64,000 bases of DNA from Dendrocalamus latiflorus (GCA_017311315.1 CM029638.1:4671783-4735782); one strand, 5' to 3'; counted from the first letter of the stretch, positions 20,713-32,885 are shown. Translations and numbers: made by a program. The notes: a model not told the origin generated them from the letters alone.

Positions 20713-23121
20713 TTAGCTGCTGTTCTGGTCGACGAGCACGTGGATAGTAGCTGACACGGCCTTGTCCGTGGCGACGACGACCTGGTTGCCGGAGACGTTC
20801 CTGAGCGTGTGCCCCGGGAACCCGTCGCCGGCCACCAGCGAGTACTGCACGTGCCCGATGCGGTCCGGGAACAGCAGCACCGGCGAGAAGTCCACCGTCC
20901 ACGAGCTCCCGTTCCCCTCCACCGACCCCCGCGCCGACGTCGACTTCACCGTCATGCCGGTCGCCGCGTTCTGCTGCACGTACACCTGCTCCACCGTCGC
21001 GAACTTGCCGTCCAGCTGCACGATGTCCACTCCCTGGTCTCTCCCGTTGAACAGGTTGCCCACGATCTGCACGCCCTTGGCGACGCCGTTCACCGCCTTG
21101 AGCACGACGTTGGCGTCGCCGAGGAAGAAGGAGCCCGACACGTGCAGCAGCACCGGATCCTCGGCGACGATGGCGGTGTAGTCCATGTAGCAGTTGCTCA
21201 CCCACGTCTGCGTCAGCCCGGGAACCTTGAGGTAGATGCCGGTGCCGCCGAAACCGGTGGCCTTGTTGTAGCAGTGCACGCCGGAGATGGTGTTGGCGCC
21301 CGCCGTGACCATGATCCCGGTCCCCGCGGAGAAGATGACGACGTCGGAGACCGAGTTGTCGTTGCCGTCCAGCCTGATGCCGGTGCCGGTGAACCCCTTC
21401 TCGCCGGGGTCGTGGCCGGCGGTCATGTGCTGGCCGATGAAGCTGTTACGGATGAACGTCTCGTGGCCGCCGTGCACGGCTATCCCGTCCGATTCGAAGT
21501 GCACGATGTAGCAGTTGTCGATGCCGACTCGGAGCGAGTCGACCACCGAGACGCCGCCGCCGCGGTAGTTGCAGTCCAGCATCAGGTCCCTCAGCGTCGC
21601 GTACTCGTAGTAGTAGCTCAACGACGGCGACCCCGACGCGGCCTTCGCCGACAGCTCGATCAGGTACCGGTCGGCCGGGAAGTCGTCCGACGCGCGCAGC
21701 GACCCGCTGTGAATCTGACACGTGTACACTAGTCAGACACAACATTAATTCCCGGAATAACAACTAGCCCACAATCACATTTACCTTGAAGTTGCCGCCG
21801 CCGGAGGCCGGCAGCGTGAGGGGGCCCTTGATGAGGTACGTCCCGCCGTCGAGGTGGATCTCGGCGCCGCCGAGGTCCGGGATGCCGCCGGTCATGGTGG
21901 TGTTGGACGGCGGGCGGAACGCATCGGCGATGGCCTTGTTTATCGCCGCCGTCGCGTCGGCGCCGCCGATGGGGTCGGCGCCGTAGTCCGTCACGTGGTA
22001 CACCCTCGCCGCGCCCGCCGAAGACTGCAACGAAATTTACACACCATCAGCGCACATGCACGCCACGTCCGACGTGTCAGAACCGGGAAATGTTTGGTCA
22101 GTGCGCCCACACCTACGCGCCAACCATGCGCGCACCAGTAGCTGCCAAGCGTTTGACATTTGTCGGGCGAATGGTGGTCGTGGCGTGGGGGCAGTTAGTG
22201 CTTACTACCACCGAACATGGAAGGGAAAGAAGGATTTGTTGAGGTGAAAAGTTTCTTTGCAGCCGTGCAATTAGCACACCACCACCTAACACTCTTGACG
22301 AAATTGCATGAGAGGTTGGAGGATGATCTGATTAAGTTGGTGCCAAATGCAGAGATTGAGAGAGAGTTTCACACGGCGTGTTTGATTGCAGTCAAAAACC
22401 TGACGCCCTTGCAGGGACGAAATGACTCTGCGGTCTTGTTGCGCATGCACAAACCAAAAGAGATTTTTTTTTAACGACATGTACTTTGGAGTTTGTGAGA
22501 CGCATTTCTTTACGAAGATCATATCTCTTCGTGAACATCGACAGCGACTTTCGGCAGAAAAATGACGGAAAGATGTTTGGAAAAAGCTCCTTTTTGAGGT
22601 AGAAACTGCCCGTCTTCTTGCAGAAGCAAGTGAAAAATCTGCAAACCGACTCCTCTCCCTCCCTTTGATAGTACTCAACACCTTAGAACTGGGAATTTAC
22701 TAGCTTTGGTCCCGTCAAATTAAATTATCACTAGTTCACAAAATAGAGTAACTTAGAAAGAGAACGTTAGCAAGTGCTCCCCAGCAAGATGATCAAACGG
22801 AAGGGCATTGAATGTATGCATGAACAACTCTCATTAAAATTAACCAACAACCGAAACGCAATCAAGCCAGGATGGAAGGGCATCAGGCATGCTACTACTG
22901 ACCGTTGCTAACTCCCTCCTCGCCCCGAAGGAAGATCTGACGCTCTCCATCCTCCCCAGCGCGAGATCCCTGTACCGTCGCTCGCCGGCGACGGCGCCGG
23001 CGCCCACATCGACACCGAGGGCGCCGTGGTGAGGCCACGCGTTTGCACCGCCCACCAATGCGAGAAGCAGCAGAACCGCAAGAACCATCAAGAAACCACC
23101 GCTTCTTGCAAGAAGCTCCAT
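20713..23121 (-). CDS. QRT3: QUARTET3-like pectate lyase superfamily/polygalacturonase, secreted
   Basis: Exons in coding order are 23121-22903, 22024-21785 and 21714-20713, giving 486 residues; all junctions are phase 0. Arabidopsis QRT3 is about the same length. A signal peptide is clear: MELLARSGGFLMV, then LAVLLLLALVGGANA, with cleavage near residue 27. The start at 23121 was chosen because the upstream in-frame Met only adds a hydrophilic extension before this signal. The domain begins VYHVTDYGADPIGGADATAA, the entry motif of the Pectate_lyase_3 right-handed beta-helix. It continues with repeated coils (DSLRVGIDNCYIVHFESDGI, GTGIRLDGNDNSVSD, GFGGTGIYLKVPG). QRT3 breaks pectin in the pollen mother cell wall so that tetrads separate; whether this copy acts in anthers is inference. 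The long antisense ORFs are shadows of its high GC content. Confidence 0.9.
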
Positions 23122-23404
23122 GCTTCTTCCCTCTCTTGGACCTGACCTTCCTGCTACAGCATCAATGGCGTCCAACAACTCCCTTTCTCTCTCTCTCTAG
23201 ACTTCCATAATCTCTCTATGTGGCAGTGGCACTATGCGTTTGCCCCCTAGTGCTGAAATGGCAATGATTTTGGGGGTGGGGGTGGGGGGAGCAAAAGTGT
23301 ATGTTGTGACACAGCATAGGTCTTGTCTTTGTAGGAGGAGCCCGAAACGAAAAGGACTAATGGCAAAAGTGCAAAGGCTTCGATAATTGACAATACCATT
23401 CAGG

Positions 23405-23640
23405 GCCTGTTTGGCAATGGCTGTGACTTTTAGTTGAAATTTTTAAATTTTGGCTGTTTACGGTACAGATTACGGAGAGATAGATACTCACTTGCGATTT
23501 TGGATGGTACAAATATTAGGCTTTTAACGTGTACATTGTTTAACCTATAGACCCCGTCTTAAGAAAATACTCCGTTTAAAAGTTAAGTACTGTAGCAGAA
23601 GCCAAAAGCTGCTAGCTTCGGAGGAAAAGAACAGGTCCTG
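23405..23640. repeat. Family A-related MITE
   Basis: It starts GGGCCTGTTTGGCAATGGCT and contains the ACGGTACAGATTACGGAGAG and CCCCGTCTTAAGAAAATACT segments seen in family A. It ends with CAAAAGCTGCTAGC near 23615. It lies about 280 bases upstream of the QRT3-like start. Confidence 0.5.
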
Positions 23641-24440
23641 CCAATAGAACCTGAGATGCCATTGAATTTAGAAAAATGAAATTTTCTTTTCTGACTGTTA
23701 TACCCATGTCGCTTTCATTTTTTTTAAAAAAAAATTACAGCTTGGCCCAAGCACTAGGTTATCTGAACATGAACAAGTACAATTTAGCTAGATCTGTTTG
23801 TCAGTGGCTGCTTGCTTCCCGGAGATATTCTTGTTTAGGAGTAGTATATCAAACCTTTGTAGTTTAACTTGGATGGGTGGACCAGATTTTTTTTACCAAC
23901 GCGTTAAACTCTTGGCATGCATGATGGTGGTCAGTAAGTAGATCAACGGAGGAGTGCATCTAGAAGTAGAAGAAGGAGTGCATCTTGGTGTGTGCAGCGT
24001 TCTTTAATCGATCGAAGGAGCTGATCGACAAAAGTTGCTTTGGTGTGTGGGCATTCTTTTTCTCCTCCTGCTTCTCCTCATCCGTTGGTTGCCTTGTTGC
24101 TTTCACAACCTTTTCCTCCTTTCCTTTCCTTTCCTTGGGTGCTCTCCATTTTCCTTCGTTCCCTCCCGTGTTCAAGATGCTCTCGATATGTTAGAAGCTA
24201 GTAATATGCTCTAATTTATACTCCAATTGTGCCACTTGTTGAGTAGCAATGCTCTCCTGTCCTACGAACATGGATTAGTGTTGAATGGTTCAGGGATGAA
24301 ATGGTACTGGTAGCAATAAGCAGTATTCGGGGGTTCTGCTAGCTTCTGCACAGAACAAAAGGTGATGGAGCGTTCGTGTGCCGAGGAAACATGAGTTTTA
24401 ACTGGGCAGGTTAAGGGTTAGTAAGACTTTTAGGTGGTGA
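23641..24440. other. Intergenic; no gene seen
   Basis: The sequence is AT-rich with scattered short ORFs. A CT-rich run lies at 24050-24160 (TTTTTCTCCTCCTGCTTCTC). No coding or RNA gene is supported. Confidence 0.35.
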
Positions 24441-24461
24441 TCATTTGGGTTTTTTTTTGTG

Positions 24462-24710
24462 GCATATGGCTGAAAAGCTGGCAGAAAAAATATTGTAGCT
24501 GACAGAGGGTTATTTAGCATAATTAAATTTAAAAAATTAAAAAATATAAAAAATATGTTAGCCCATTACGTATAATATAAACAAATACAAGAAAAAAAGA
24601 ACCGACAAAAAAGCTCAACAAAAAACCAAAAATTCAAAAAAAAGACGAAATTTATAAATAATGAAAAATAAGTCGGAAGCTAAAAGCTAAAACCAAAACA
24701 TCACCACCTA
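24462..24710. repeat. Family B MITE copy
   Basis: It begins GGCATATGGCTGAAAAGC, passes ATTGTAGCTGACAG, TTAGCATAATTAAATTTAA and GTTAGCCCATTACG, and ends AGTCGGAAGCTAAAAGCTAA. Related copies lie at 29508, 32640 and 35139. It is AT-rich and noncoding. Confidence 0.6.
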
Positions 24711-25230
24711 AGAGTGAAGGCCCATGGCCATTTCGAACTCATGTACTGCCAGAGACAAACGTGGTTGTATCCCAAGCATCCGCAGTTCGTCCGCGAGAAA
24801 GCGATCGGATGGCCCCGTCTCGATCGTAGGTATTCGACCGATGCCGACGCGCCGAAAACTACCCGGCGGCCGACGTCTGCGAGCGAGCGCAACAACGCGT
24901 TTCCGGCGCTCGGTGTTGACGACGATGGCTCTCTATCGCCATCTGTCGGCTCCCAGGTGTACATCACCAGCTCTGCACGGATCTCAAAGCCGGAGAAATC
25001 GAATCACATTTCTGTTTTTTTGCTTTTGCTTAGCTATGAATATGAATGACACGAATCTGGTCACTGGCTTTGCAGATGCCATGAGCTAGCTTCCGTTAGA
25101 AGCGGTAGAACAGAACGGCAGGCAGTTTGATGCCTTGATTTCGCGAGTTTCTCTACGGCAGTTGCGTTTGGCACCGAAAGACTGGGATAAGGTCTAGTAT
25201 TTTATACGGTGAACTACTACTAAGTTTGTG
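24711..25230. other. GC-rich island with short overlapping ORFs, possible gene scrap
   Basis: Bases 24780-24970 are clearly more GC-rich than the surroundings and open in three frames on both strands (88-121 codons). None of the translations resembles a known family. This could be a captured or decayed exon; there is no support for a live gene. Confidence 0.3.
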
Positions 25231-25279
25231 AAGTTAACATTTAAATTTGATCAGTTTGCATTATTTAGAGGATGTTATG

Positions 25280-26640
25280 TCAGAAAAACCGGTCAAATCG
25301 GCATAACGTACGATCAAACCAATTATCGGTTAGATCGGCTAGCGGTCTAACCGACAACTAACAGTGGTCAGACTGGGAGTCTCAGTGGTCTAACTGGCAA
25401 TGTTGTGTATTTCAGCTAGTTTTGTGATTTTTGGGAATTTGGTGGTGGTTTTTTTTGTTTGGATCTAGGTAGGTGCATTTATATTGTATAAAGCATGCTT
25501 TGACTAATATGGATCAAGTTGTGAAGAATTTATACATAAAAAAGATTTCTTTGTCTTTGAATGTATATGCAAGTTTGGAGTCAACCATGGTCAACGGCGA
25601 GGATCAGAGCTACGCTCAGGAGGAGCTGAGGCCCAGAACGATCAAGGATGTTGGGCGAAATTGCTGAGCTCAAGCACGGCACAAGAAATGCGAGAAATAT
25701 TGACGGGAAGGTTCAAGCGACAAGTTGTATTAAGTGTCTTAGGCCCCGTTTGGCACAGCTCTAGCTCCGAGATTTATGCTGGATCTGTAGTTTGTTGACT
25801 AAATTAAAGTGATTTAAATATTTTTATTTAATATATAATATAAATGAAATGAGTCATGTAAATGCACTTAACATGCCTACAACTCTAGATCCAGCATTTC
25901 CTAGAGCTACAGATGATCAGCTCTAGGAAATCTACAGATTTTCTAGAGCTAGAGCTCTGCCAAACAGGGCCAGTCAATCCAAGTGAGACGTGATCCAGTG
26001 GAATCAGAATAGGAGAGATTTGCTGACATGTGACAAGCCAGAAGTGTATCTACATGTGGTAAGTATGGCGATCGCTTGCAAGGAGAATTGAAGGCCAAGT
26101 CAAGAAAGTGTACTTTGGTATGCTTGCCAAATACTAGAAACCGTATGGATCAAAACAACGTTTGAAAAAACGGTTTAGGTCATGGAGATGTAGAAAAGAT
26201 CAAGTGGATCAAAGGCTAACGACTTAGCGGATTTATGCTCATATGCTTAAAAAGCGTGCAGTTAAGTATGTGAGTAAAACCCGTATTATGTAGGGTTAAC
26301 GAGTCTTTCCTAAATGTGCTAGTAGATAATATCCATTAGAATTAGATGTGGGCTAGTTGCCTTATCTTTTAACGAGTTTAGGATAAAAGCTTGTAGCCAA
26401 CCATCCATTCCAACCTTGTATTCTAGGGTTAGGGTTTGAAAAGTGGGTATTGTGATGTACTCTCTTGTCCTCTTGGTAGATTGATTGTAAAATCTTCATC
26501 CCCAAGTAGCATTAGATCAATTTTCTCCATCACTCATGGTGTCTTTTTGATTTGATTGATTTATTCTTATTCTTGTTCGTTTTGATCTCTTCTCTTCCCT
26601 CCTTGATCTTACTGTGTGCCAAGAATGTATAAGTGATAGA
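25280..26640. repeat. Possible degenerate LTR-retrotransposon remnant with an embedded MITE
   Basis: The stretch at 25290-25410 repeats words such as GGTCTAACCGAC, GTGGTCAGACTGG and GTGGTCTAACTGG, which are common in LTRs of grass gypsy elements. Similar words recur at 28690-28770 (GGTCAGACTGTCGG, AGTCAGACCACAC). No polyprotein, primer site or paired LTR could be defined. A MITE with ends GGCCCCGTTTGGC and its inverted mate sits at about 25743-25971. Confidence 0.35.
25743..25971. mobile_element. MITE with GGCCCCGTTTGGCA ends (family D)
   Basis: The left end GGCCCCGTTTGGCACAGCTC and the right end GAGCTCTGCCAAACAGGGCC are inverted copies with two mismatches. TTA precedes the element but the right flank reads AGT, so no intact duplication remains. 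The family is shared with the larger element at 33600. Confidence 0.65.
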
Positions 26641-27637
26641 AATGACTCATAAGGATTAACTCATATTCATCTAGGCACCTGGTTTTGCAAGTTTTTGAAA
26701 TTGCCCAATTTTACTTGGATTTGACATTATCTTGATATTTCTTGAATCCAAGTTTTTTGCTTTTGAATCTTCAAGAGAAATAGCTTACTGTGACATATGA
26801 GAATTCATTTAGAACTATCTTGACTATCCTCTACCCATGAGCAAGTCATATCCCAAGATTTTAAAGTTGCACACTTTTGGTACACTCTTGCTTGTCAGTG
26901 GCAAACCCAAGAATTTCAGGATGGATATTCGAAGTTACAAAAATATTGTTCAACAGAAAACATAAAGGTCCACAATAGCAAAAATTAAACTACAATTGTT
27001 CATACTAGAGACAACATCTCAAATAATATAAAAAAAATTACAAAATAATTGAAAACTAAAAACTAACGCAACATAAGATTCTAAGCAACATGAATTGAAT
27101 TGTAGCCCATTTCACACAGGTAACCAAACTTTTAGAATTACTACATAAATATGATCTGAACTGTCTTGCAGACAAGCACACAAAATAAAGCAACTTCAGC
27201 AAGAAGTGAAGAACAAAACTCAAAGGTTAATAGTTTTAACCATGATGGCTGGAATTAGAGATGAACTGTTTCCCTGGAACTACTAACCTGAGTCATTGTT
27301 CAAATCTGAATAACTCTACAATAAAGTTATACAATCATAATGAGATGATTTAATCAAGTGAAAAGATAATTCTCTTTGTCAGATTTTTGTATTCAGTAAG
27401 CAGAAGTCCAAAGGTGCTTTTATCATGAACATATTTTGTTGAACGATGTCTAGCTAAGCAACTTAAGCAGTGTTAGTTAAACTGCTAAACAAAACATGGA
27501 TCGAACAACCAAACACCAAAGGGGATCAAATCATCCAAGTGTCCAATACATCAAGCTACAAGAAACACTTGACAACACTTGCATAGTTTCCAAATAATTG
27601 ATGCGTCAGTCATCAAAATATAGGTCATGTAACTAGC
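26641..27637. other. Intergenic, AT-rich; nothing recognised
   Basis: No ORF of note, no paired repeat ends and no RNA gene were seen in this stretch. Confidence 0.35.
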
Positions 27638-27832
27638 TTTTAAACGAAGTGTCTTTTCAAGATGGGGTCTACTAGTTAATTGTAGTACATACTGTACCGA
27701 CTTCATTTATATCGGCAAAAACCGCACGTGAGTTTCTGTTACTCTGTAATCTCTCGCACGAACAGCCCAAAAGCCACAAGCCGCATCTTAAAAGCCATAA
27801 GCCTCGGTCAAAAATAACTGGCCCATAATCAA
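27638..27832. repeat. Family A MITE copy (reverse orientation relative to 36668)
   Basis: It contains AATTGTAGTACATACTGTAC, then CGACTTCATTTATATCGGC, CGCACGTGAGTTTCTGTTAC and CTCGCACGAACAGCCCAAAA. It is one of the best-preserved copies and defines the family core. Confidence 0.65.
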
Positions 27833-29100
27833 CTACTATATAAAAACTTTAGAATCATTATAGATGTCTCACTTCTTTAAGCAAAATACAACTCACGTCT
27901 TTATTTAGACACATAATTGTGCTTCGAATCGAACATCGCCAGGGAAGGAGAAAGAGATGGAGGGATTACCAGATTAGGGATATGGGGCCATGTCGCCATG
28001 GGGGTCGCCATGTCAAAGAGCACGAACCTATGCGGCTGCGCCGCATTGGCGAGCCAACTTGCAACTTGCGAGACGGCCGCTCCAACGCTCCTGCACAATC
28101 TCCTGAGTCCTACCTCCAGAAATCCAGAGTCCAGAAGACCAGAAGTCTCCTGTGCCACCAAACAGAGAGAGCTAGAGAGGAGAGACATGAGTGAGAAGAG
28201 AGACTGAGTGAGACCTAAAGTTTGTATTATATGTCGTGTGAACCACAACAGTGGGCCAGTGGGTCTGGGCTAGTGTTCGGCGCCAATTTGGGCCTGAGAG
28301 AGGGAAATAGGCCAAAAGGATCTAGCGCCAATTTAGGCTGATTGGGTATGAACAGGATGACTTTGACCCAACTACTAGTATACATATATATTATACCTTA
28401 TATATAGTGGATTTTTACCAAAATTTTTGAATATTCAGCTGAATACCCTTAAATTATGGTAGGGCTGCCCCTATTGCTTATCTATGGGAAAGGTCCGACT
28501 TTTGACCAAGATCTTTGCGATTCTTGGAAGAAATAGGTTTGAGAATCTCAGCGAGATGCATGCAAAGTTTCATCTCATTTTGTTAAGAATTTTGGGAGTT
28601 GCACCTTTCTTGATCTTGGCTCAAGTTAATTTTCTGTTTTGAGAATAGGGGAACGGTCAAGTCGCCCCTAGGCCCGGTCCAACCGGCCACCAGCCATACT
28701 GGTCAACGGTCAGACTGTCGGTGCTTTGCCAATTAGACCACCCACTAGTCAGACCACACTATCAGTGGCGATTGGACTGATGAGGAGCTGAGAACTTCTC
28801 TCAAGTTTTTTAGTCTATGGATTTGCGCATAGCTTCTAATCATGATCTTCATAGTTGTACAGCTACTGGAGTGAATAATTAGCGAATATTTTGGAAAAGT
28901 TTCACAGTCAGCATTCACCCACCGTTGCAATGTCGGTCAGCACGTTGTTCGATATAATCTTTCTTGCCCTCCCAGCCTAAGCGATGTTACACATATCTTC
29001 AATTAATTCAACATAACTTAAATCAACGCTATTACGTCGTGGTCTGCCAGACTACCACTCTAGCTAGCGATTTTTTGGCCGATTTGGTGGTATTATGAGC
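27833..29100. other. Intergenic; ORFs at 27901-28248 not supported as a gene
   Basis: Bases 27900-28210 are somewhat GC-rich and open on both strands (115 and 96 codons). The translations have no recognisable domain and no splice or promoter context. The rest holds LTR-like words at 28690-28770 and otherwise nothing. Confidence 0.35.
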
Positions 29101-29164
29101 AGTAGTTACAAAAGTAGCGCCCGCCATGAATAAATAGCAGATTTGGTAGAAAAGTCAAACTCCT

Positions 29165-29275
29165 CTCGACTGACACGTGCCCAGCCGCACGGCCGCCGTG
29201 CGGTGGAGGCAAATCCGCATGGACACCATGCGGTGGTGGTCAGTCCCGCATGGCCACCATGCGGTGGCCAATTAG
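29165..29275. repeat. Three tandem 20-bp hairpins (CCGCATGGnCACCATGCGG)
   Basis: Three short inverted repeats follow each other: CCGCACGGCCGCCGTGCGG, CCGCATGGACACCATGCGG and CCGCATGGCCACCATGCGG, at about 29178, 29216 and 29248. Each is followed by TGG. The unit spacing is 38 and 32 bases. The function is unknown; it may be part of a larger element. Confidence 0.6.
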
Positions 29276-29435
29276 CCAGGGTCATTAGGCATGTTAATTT
29301 GTGATTAGCGAATTCATTTATGTGTACTACTTGTAGCAATTTTTACATATAGTAAATAAGCTCAAAAAATTATGAAATTTTTTGTGGAGCCTTCTGACAT
29401 AGCTTAATTGATTGTATATTTTTCCTAATGTTATC

Positions 29436-29477
29436 CATCCCAAATTTTACTCAAAATTTTGAGTAAAATTTGGGATG
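29436..29477. repeat. Perfect 42-bp palindrome
   Basis: CATCCCAAATTTTACTCAAAA is followed immediately by its exact complement, with no spacer. Weaker inverted similarity continues outward to about 29415 and 29505, so it is probably the centre of a small foldback element. Confidence 0.75.
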
Positions 29478-29507
29478 AATAAAATTATAAAAAATATATG
29501 GGAATAA

Positions 29508-29757
29508 GATGGCTTATGGCTGAAATTACACTGTAGCTAGCTGAAATTGCACTGTAGCTGATGGTAGCTTATTTGACGTAACTAAATTAAAAAAAATTAA
29601 AAATAGAAAAAACAGGTTAGCCCATCACGGACAATGTAAATGAATACGGGAAAAAAAGAACTGGAAAAAAGCTCAGAGAAGCCAAAAAATTAGAAAAAGA
29701 TGAAATTTGGAAATAGTAAAAAATAAGCGAGAAGCTTAAGCCAAAATGAGCGGGGCC
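29508..29757. repeat. Family B MITE copy
   Basis: It contains GGCTTATGGCTGAAATTACA, CACTGTAGCTGATGGTAGCT, GGTTAGCCCATCACGGACAA and AAGCGAGAAGCTTAAGCC. It matches the copies at 24462 and 32640. Confidence 0.6.
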
Positions 29758-29935
29758 ATGCCGTTTTTGATACGGTTTTAGAAGCGTCACTTTGATAATT
29801 AATTTCTATTGTGATATATTTATAAAATCTAATAAAATTATAATATTATAAAAATATTTTTAAAACAAATCTACACATGTGATTTTTATGTATCTAATAT
29901 AAATATTTAAGAAGATATTAATAGCCAGAAGGGGT

Positions 29936-30160
29936 GTTCTTTTGAGCTGCGGCTGATGGGTGTAGCTGTGGCTAATGAATTTTGTCTGCACTTTTCGACA
30001 CGACAACGGATGACGGAGACGCCGACATGGATGACGCATATGGTTTGGGTTTGTAAAGTCGTTTGAAAAATCCGTTTTGAAAGAACATTCTGTTTCGACG
30101 TTTGGTTTAAAGCTAAAAAGAATAGGACCGGACTTTTAAAAGTTTAGTCACACCTATCCT
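29936..30160. repeat. Family E MITE copy
   Basis: It contains TTTTGAGCTGCGGCTGATGG, ACGGATGACGGAGACGCCGA and GGTTTGTAAAGTCGTTTGAA. Related sequence occurs at 37855 and, inverted, at 63325. The borders are approximate. Confidence 0.5.
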
Positions 30161-31076
30161 AAGTCGATATGTGCATATGACTGGAGCTTAGTACCCAGAG
30201 GGAATGAATGAAATAGAAAAGTTTCCCCGTTTGGTGATAACTGCATATGCCCCACACAAAGATAGCTACGCAAAGCAAACTTAATTGTACGCTCCTTAAT
30301 CCATTTTCTTAGTGCGACACCAACTCACATGGCACGTACATGCTTCATCATGAGTCGTCTGTCGTTAGTTCCTTGTACCTGGTGGCTCCATCACATGGAT
30401 GCCAGAAATTCTTTGCGAGGCTTTGCCTAGCTAGCGGACAGATCCCTAGTGGGTAGCGGCCACCCTTGGACCAAGAAACTTCTACTCCAGCGGTATTTTG
30501 CAAGATGCAAGCCGAGAATTAGGCGAGTTAATTTCGTGAACTGGTGTATAGCTCATTTGGTTCGTCTCTTTAACTAAAAATACAAGTGCTGTTTTTTTTA
30601 AAGAATACAACGGAAAACACACATTCGCATACAGCCATACACTACACTCACTATACATCACGCACACGTATGTGTCTTACTAAAACACACGCTAAATCTA
30701 AAGTGAAGATTGCTGAATAAATTTATCTAATACCTTATGAAGCATGGGCTCATGCTTTTTCACTGAATGTGCACACGTGTGTAAAGTGAGATATACCGAG
30801 CTCTAGATCAAACCTAGGCGGGCGGGTTGCTCGACGGCGGCCCCATCCACCAAACCTTTCATGTTTGCACTCTGAAAGAAGGAGCATGCCTTGTTCATTT
30901 CAACTTATAGCTTATGACTTTCTCGAACAAATAAACGGGACGGTTCCTCCGCTGTCGGTTCGAAGCGGCTTATTAGGATAGCCTTTTAGAAGTGGCTTAT
31001 CATCTTTCGATTAATTTATATGAGTGTTTGTATTAGAACCGAAAGCCATAAATCGCAATCTAAATTATAAGCTGTA
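30161..31076. other. Intergenic; nothing recognised
   Basis: Mixed AT-rich sequence with an ACACAC/ACGCACACG stretch at 30620-30690. No gene-like ORF was seen. Confidence 0.35.
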
Positions 31077-31084
31077 CCCGAAAA

Positions 31085-31239
31085 GGGGATTTGCTCATGT
31101 GCCCCAAAGTTTAATGGTGTTTGCTTATTTGCCCCATGATGTCTCACTGACATGTGGGCCCTGGACCCGCATGTCAGTGAGACATCATGGGGCAAATGAG
31201 CAAACGCCATTGAACTTTGGGGCAGGGGAGCAATTTTTC
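31085..31239. mobile_element. Foldback MITE (family C), 155 bp
   Basis: The outer arms GGGGATTTGCTCATGTGCCC / GGGGCAGGGGAGCAATTTTT and an inner hairpin of CATGATGTCTCACTGACATG with its complement give an almost complete stem. CCCGAAAA flanks it at 31077-31084 and 31240-31247 as a probable target duplication. It is a sister copy of 9779-9933. Confidence 0.7.
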
Positions 31240-31247
31240 CCCGAAAA

Positions 31248-32620
31248 AACGCACTACCTAATCATTTTTAGTGTAGTTATTGGGTCAAATAATAAGGCCT
31301 AGGCCTAGACTGGAAATAAAGTTGGGCCTTAGGCCTTGTAGGCTCGCGACCGTTACATGCAGTCCAGTATGCTTGGGCCTCGGTAGGCTGTGCCAAAGAG
31401 AGAGGAAGTCTCGCGAAATTACGTTAAGCCTAAACCGAATCTTACTGGGCTCTGCCTGTGCCCGTTCCCAGGCACCCAGCCCATTTGGCATCCTTCCACC
31501 AGCTGCATATCGTAATGCTCCTGGGAGTCTTTTGGACGCCAACATATTCAGATTTGCAGATGAATCTGCAACATGTGAGCTAGCAACAAGATTCAAGCAT
31601 GTAATGCTTTTCCACGGCCTCCTGGTAGCATCAAAGGCTTGAACTCAAATTATCGCATCATCATATTCATCCCTTGTTTCTTTCGGAGGAACTGAACAAC
31701 GCGCACGGCAACAAGATTCAAACAATTCTGATAGATGTTAGTGTTACATAGGGCAAGTAAGAGCAGGGATCAAGATTCTTGGGGGGGGGGGGGGGGGGGG
31801 GGGACATGTGCTCTCGTCGCGGATCCTTGGCGTAATAGCGGCAGTTCAGCGTGGTCGGTGAACGAAACACCGAGCTCCGACGACGACGCGCCCGGCCGTC
31901 AGCAAGGCCATCGCCGACGACATCATCTAGCGTCCGAGTGGCCATGACGTACGCGTGGACGAAAGTCCTGACGAAAGGCACAGTCATGGCACGCTGGTGT
32001 CGATGAGTCCGTCCCCTCCTGGTCCCGGTACGCACGTAAGCATACATAGAATGTATGGTGTTGTCCTAAGATTTTCACAAGTAAAATAGTCGTCAAAAGT
32101 TTTTTTGCATTTGATATAATTATAAAGAAAAATCAGAATTTGCTAGAAATTAGAATGAAGCATCAGCAACAATAAGAAACCTCCAGAAGATGTTGACAAA
32201 GGAAAGTTAGTTGCAAGAAAAAAAATCATTGACAGGAGATTGAAAAGAAAGAGATTTAAAGATAGATAGTTATTCTATCCAAGGAAAGGTTGAGCAGAAG
32301 TGAAGAGAGAGACTTGAAGCACAATCTAAATTTGAATCAGATGTTTTATGATATAAATATCGTGTACCACTTAACGGAAAAACGCATAGGAAAACGCATG
32401 CATCACAGCCTTTACTACTTTTTACATCTATTTTTTCTATATCTTAAGAGTAGACCATAGCTAGTAGAATTTTACCTTTGTAATTCTATTTTGATCAGTA
32501 TTCCTTCACATCGACGTGTTCAATTTGTGATTTACTCCTATCCTCTATTTTGATATTTCGATCACTTTCGTTATTACTTTTCATCGATGTTTCCTTCAGG
32601 ATCGACTTACGTTCAGGTTT
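31248..32620. other. Intergenic with a 23-base G run; no gene supported
   Basis: ORFs near 31280-31642 and 31718-32047 overlap on both strands and match nothing I know. Bases 31781-31803 are an unbroken run of 23 G. Bases 31810-32040 are GC-rich. Confidence 0.35.
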
Positions 32621-32639
32621 ACGGGAGTGCTTATTTGGG

Positions 32640-32885
32640 CTAAATAAGCCTGGCTTATTGCTGAATTTTACTTTAGCTGGCATATTTTGCACTGTAGCTG
32701 ATGGTGGCTTATTTAGCATAATTAAATTTAAAAATAGAAAAAAACATGTTAACCTATCACATATAATACAAACAAATATGGGGAAAATCCGGAAAAAGCT
32801 CAAAAAAACTAAAAGTTTAGCAAAAGACGAAATTTACGAATAATGAAAAATAAGTCAGAAGCCAGAAGTTCAAGTCGAAATGAGC
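32640..32885. repeat. Family B MITE copy
   Basis: It contains CCTGGCTTATTGCTGAATTT, GCACTGTAGCTGATGGTGGC, TTAGCATAATTAAATTTAAA and AAGTCAGAAGCCAGAAG. It is collinear with the copies at 24462 and 29508. Confidence 0.6.

Noticed and set aside
20809..21732. 307-codon ORF on the + strand
   Set aside because: It lies entirely antisense to the QRT3-like exon 3, is Val/Arg/His/Asp-rich from GC-biased third positions, and resembles no family.
27901..28248. 115-codon minus-strand ORF
   Set aside because: It has opposing ORFs of similar length, no domain and no splice or promoter context; I could not support a gene.
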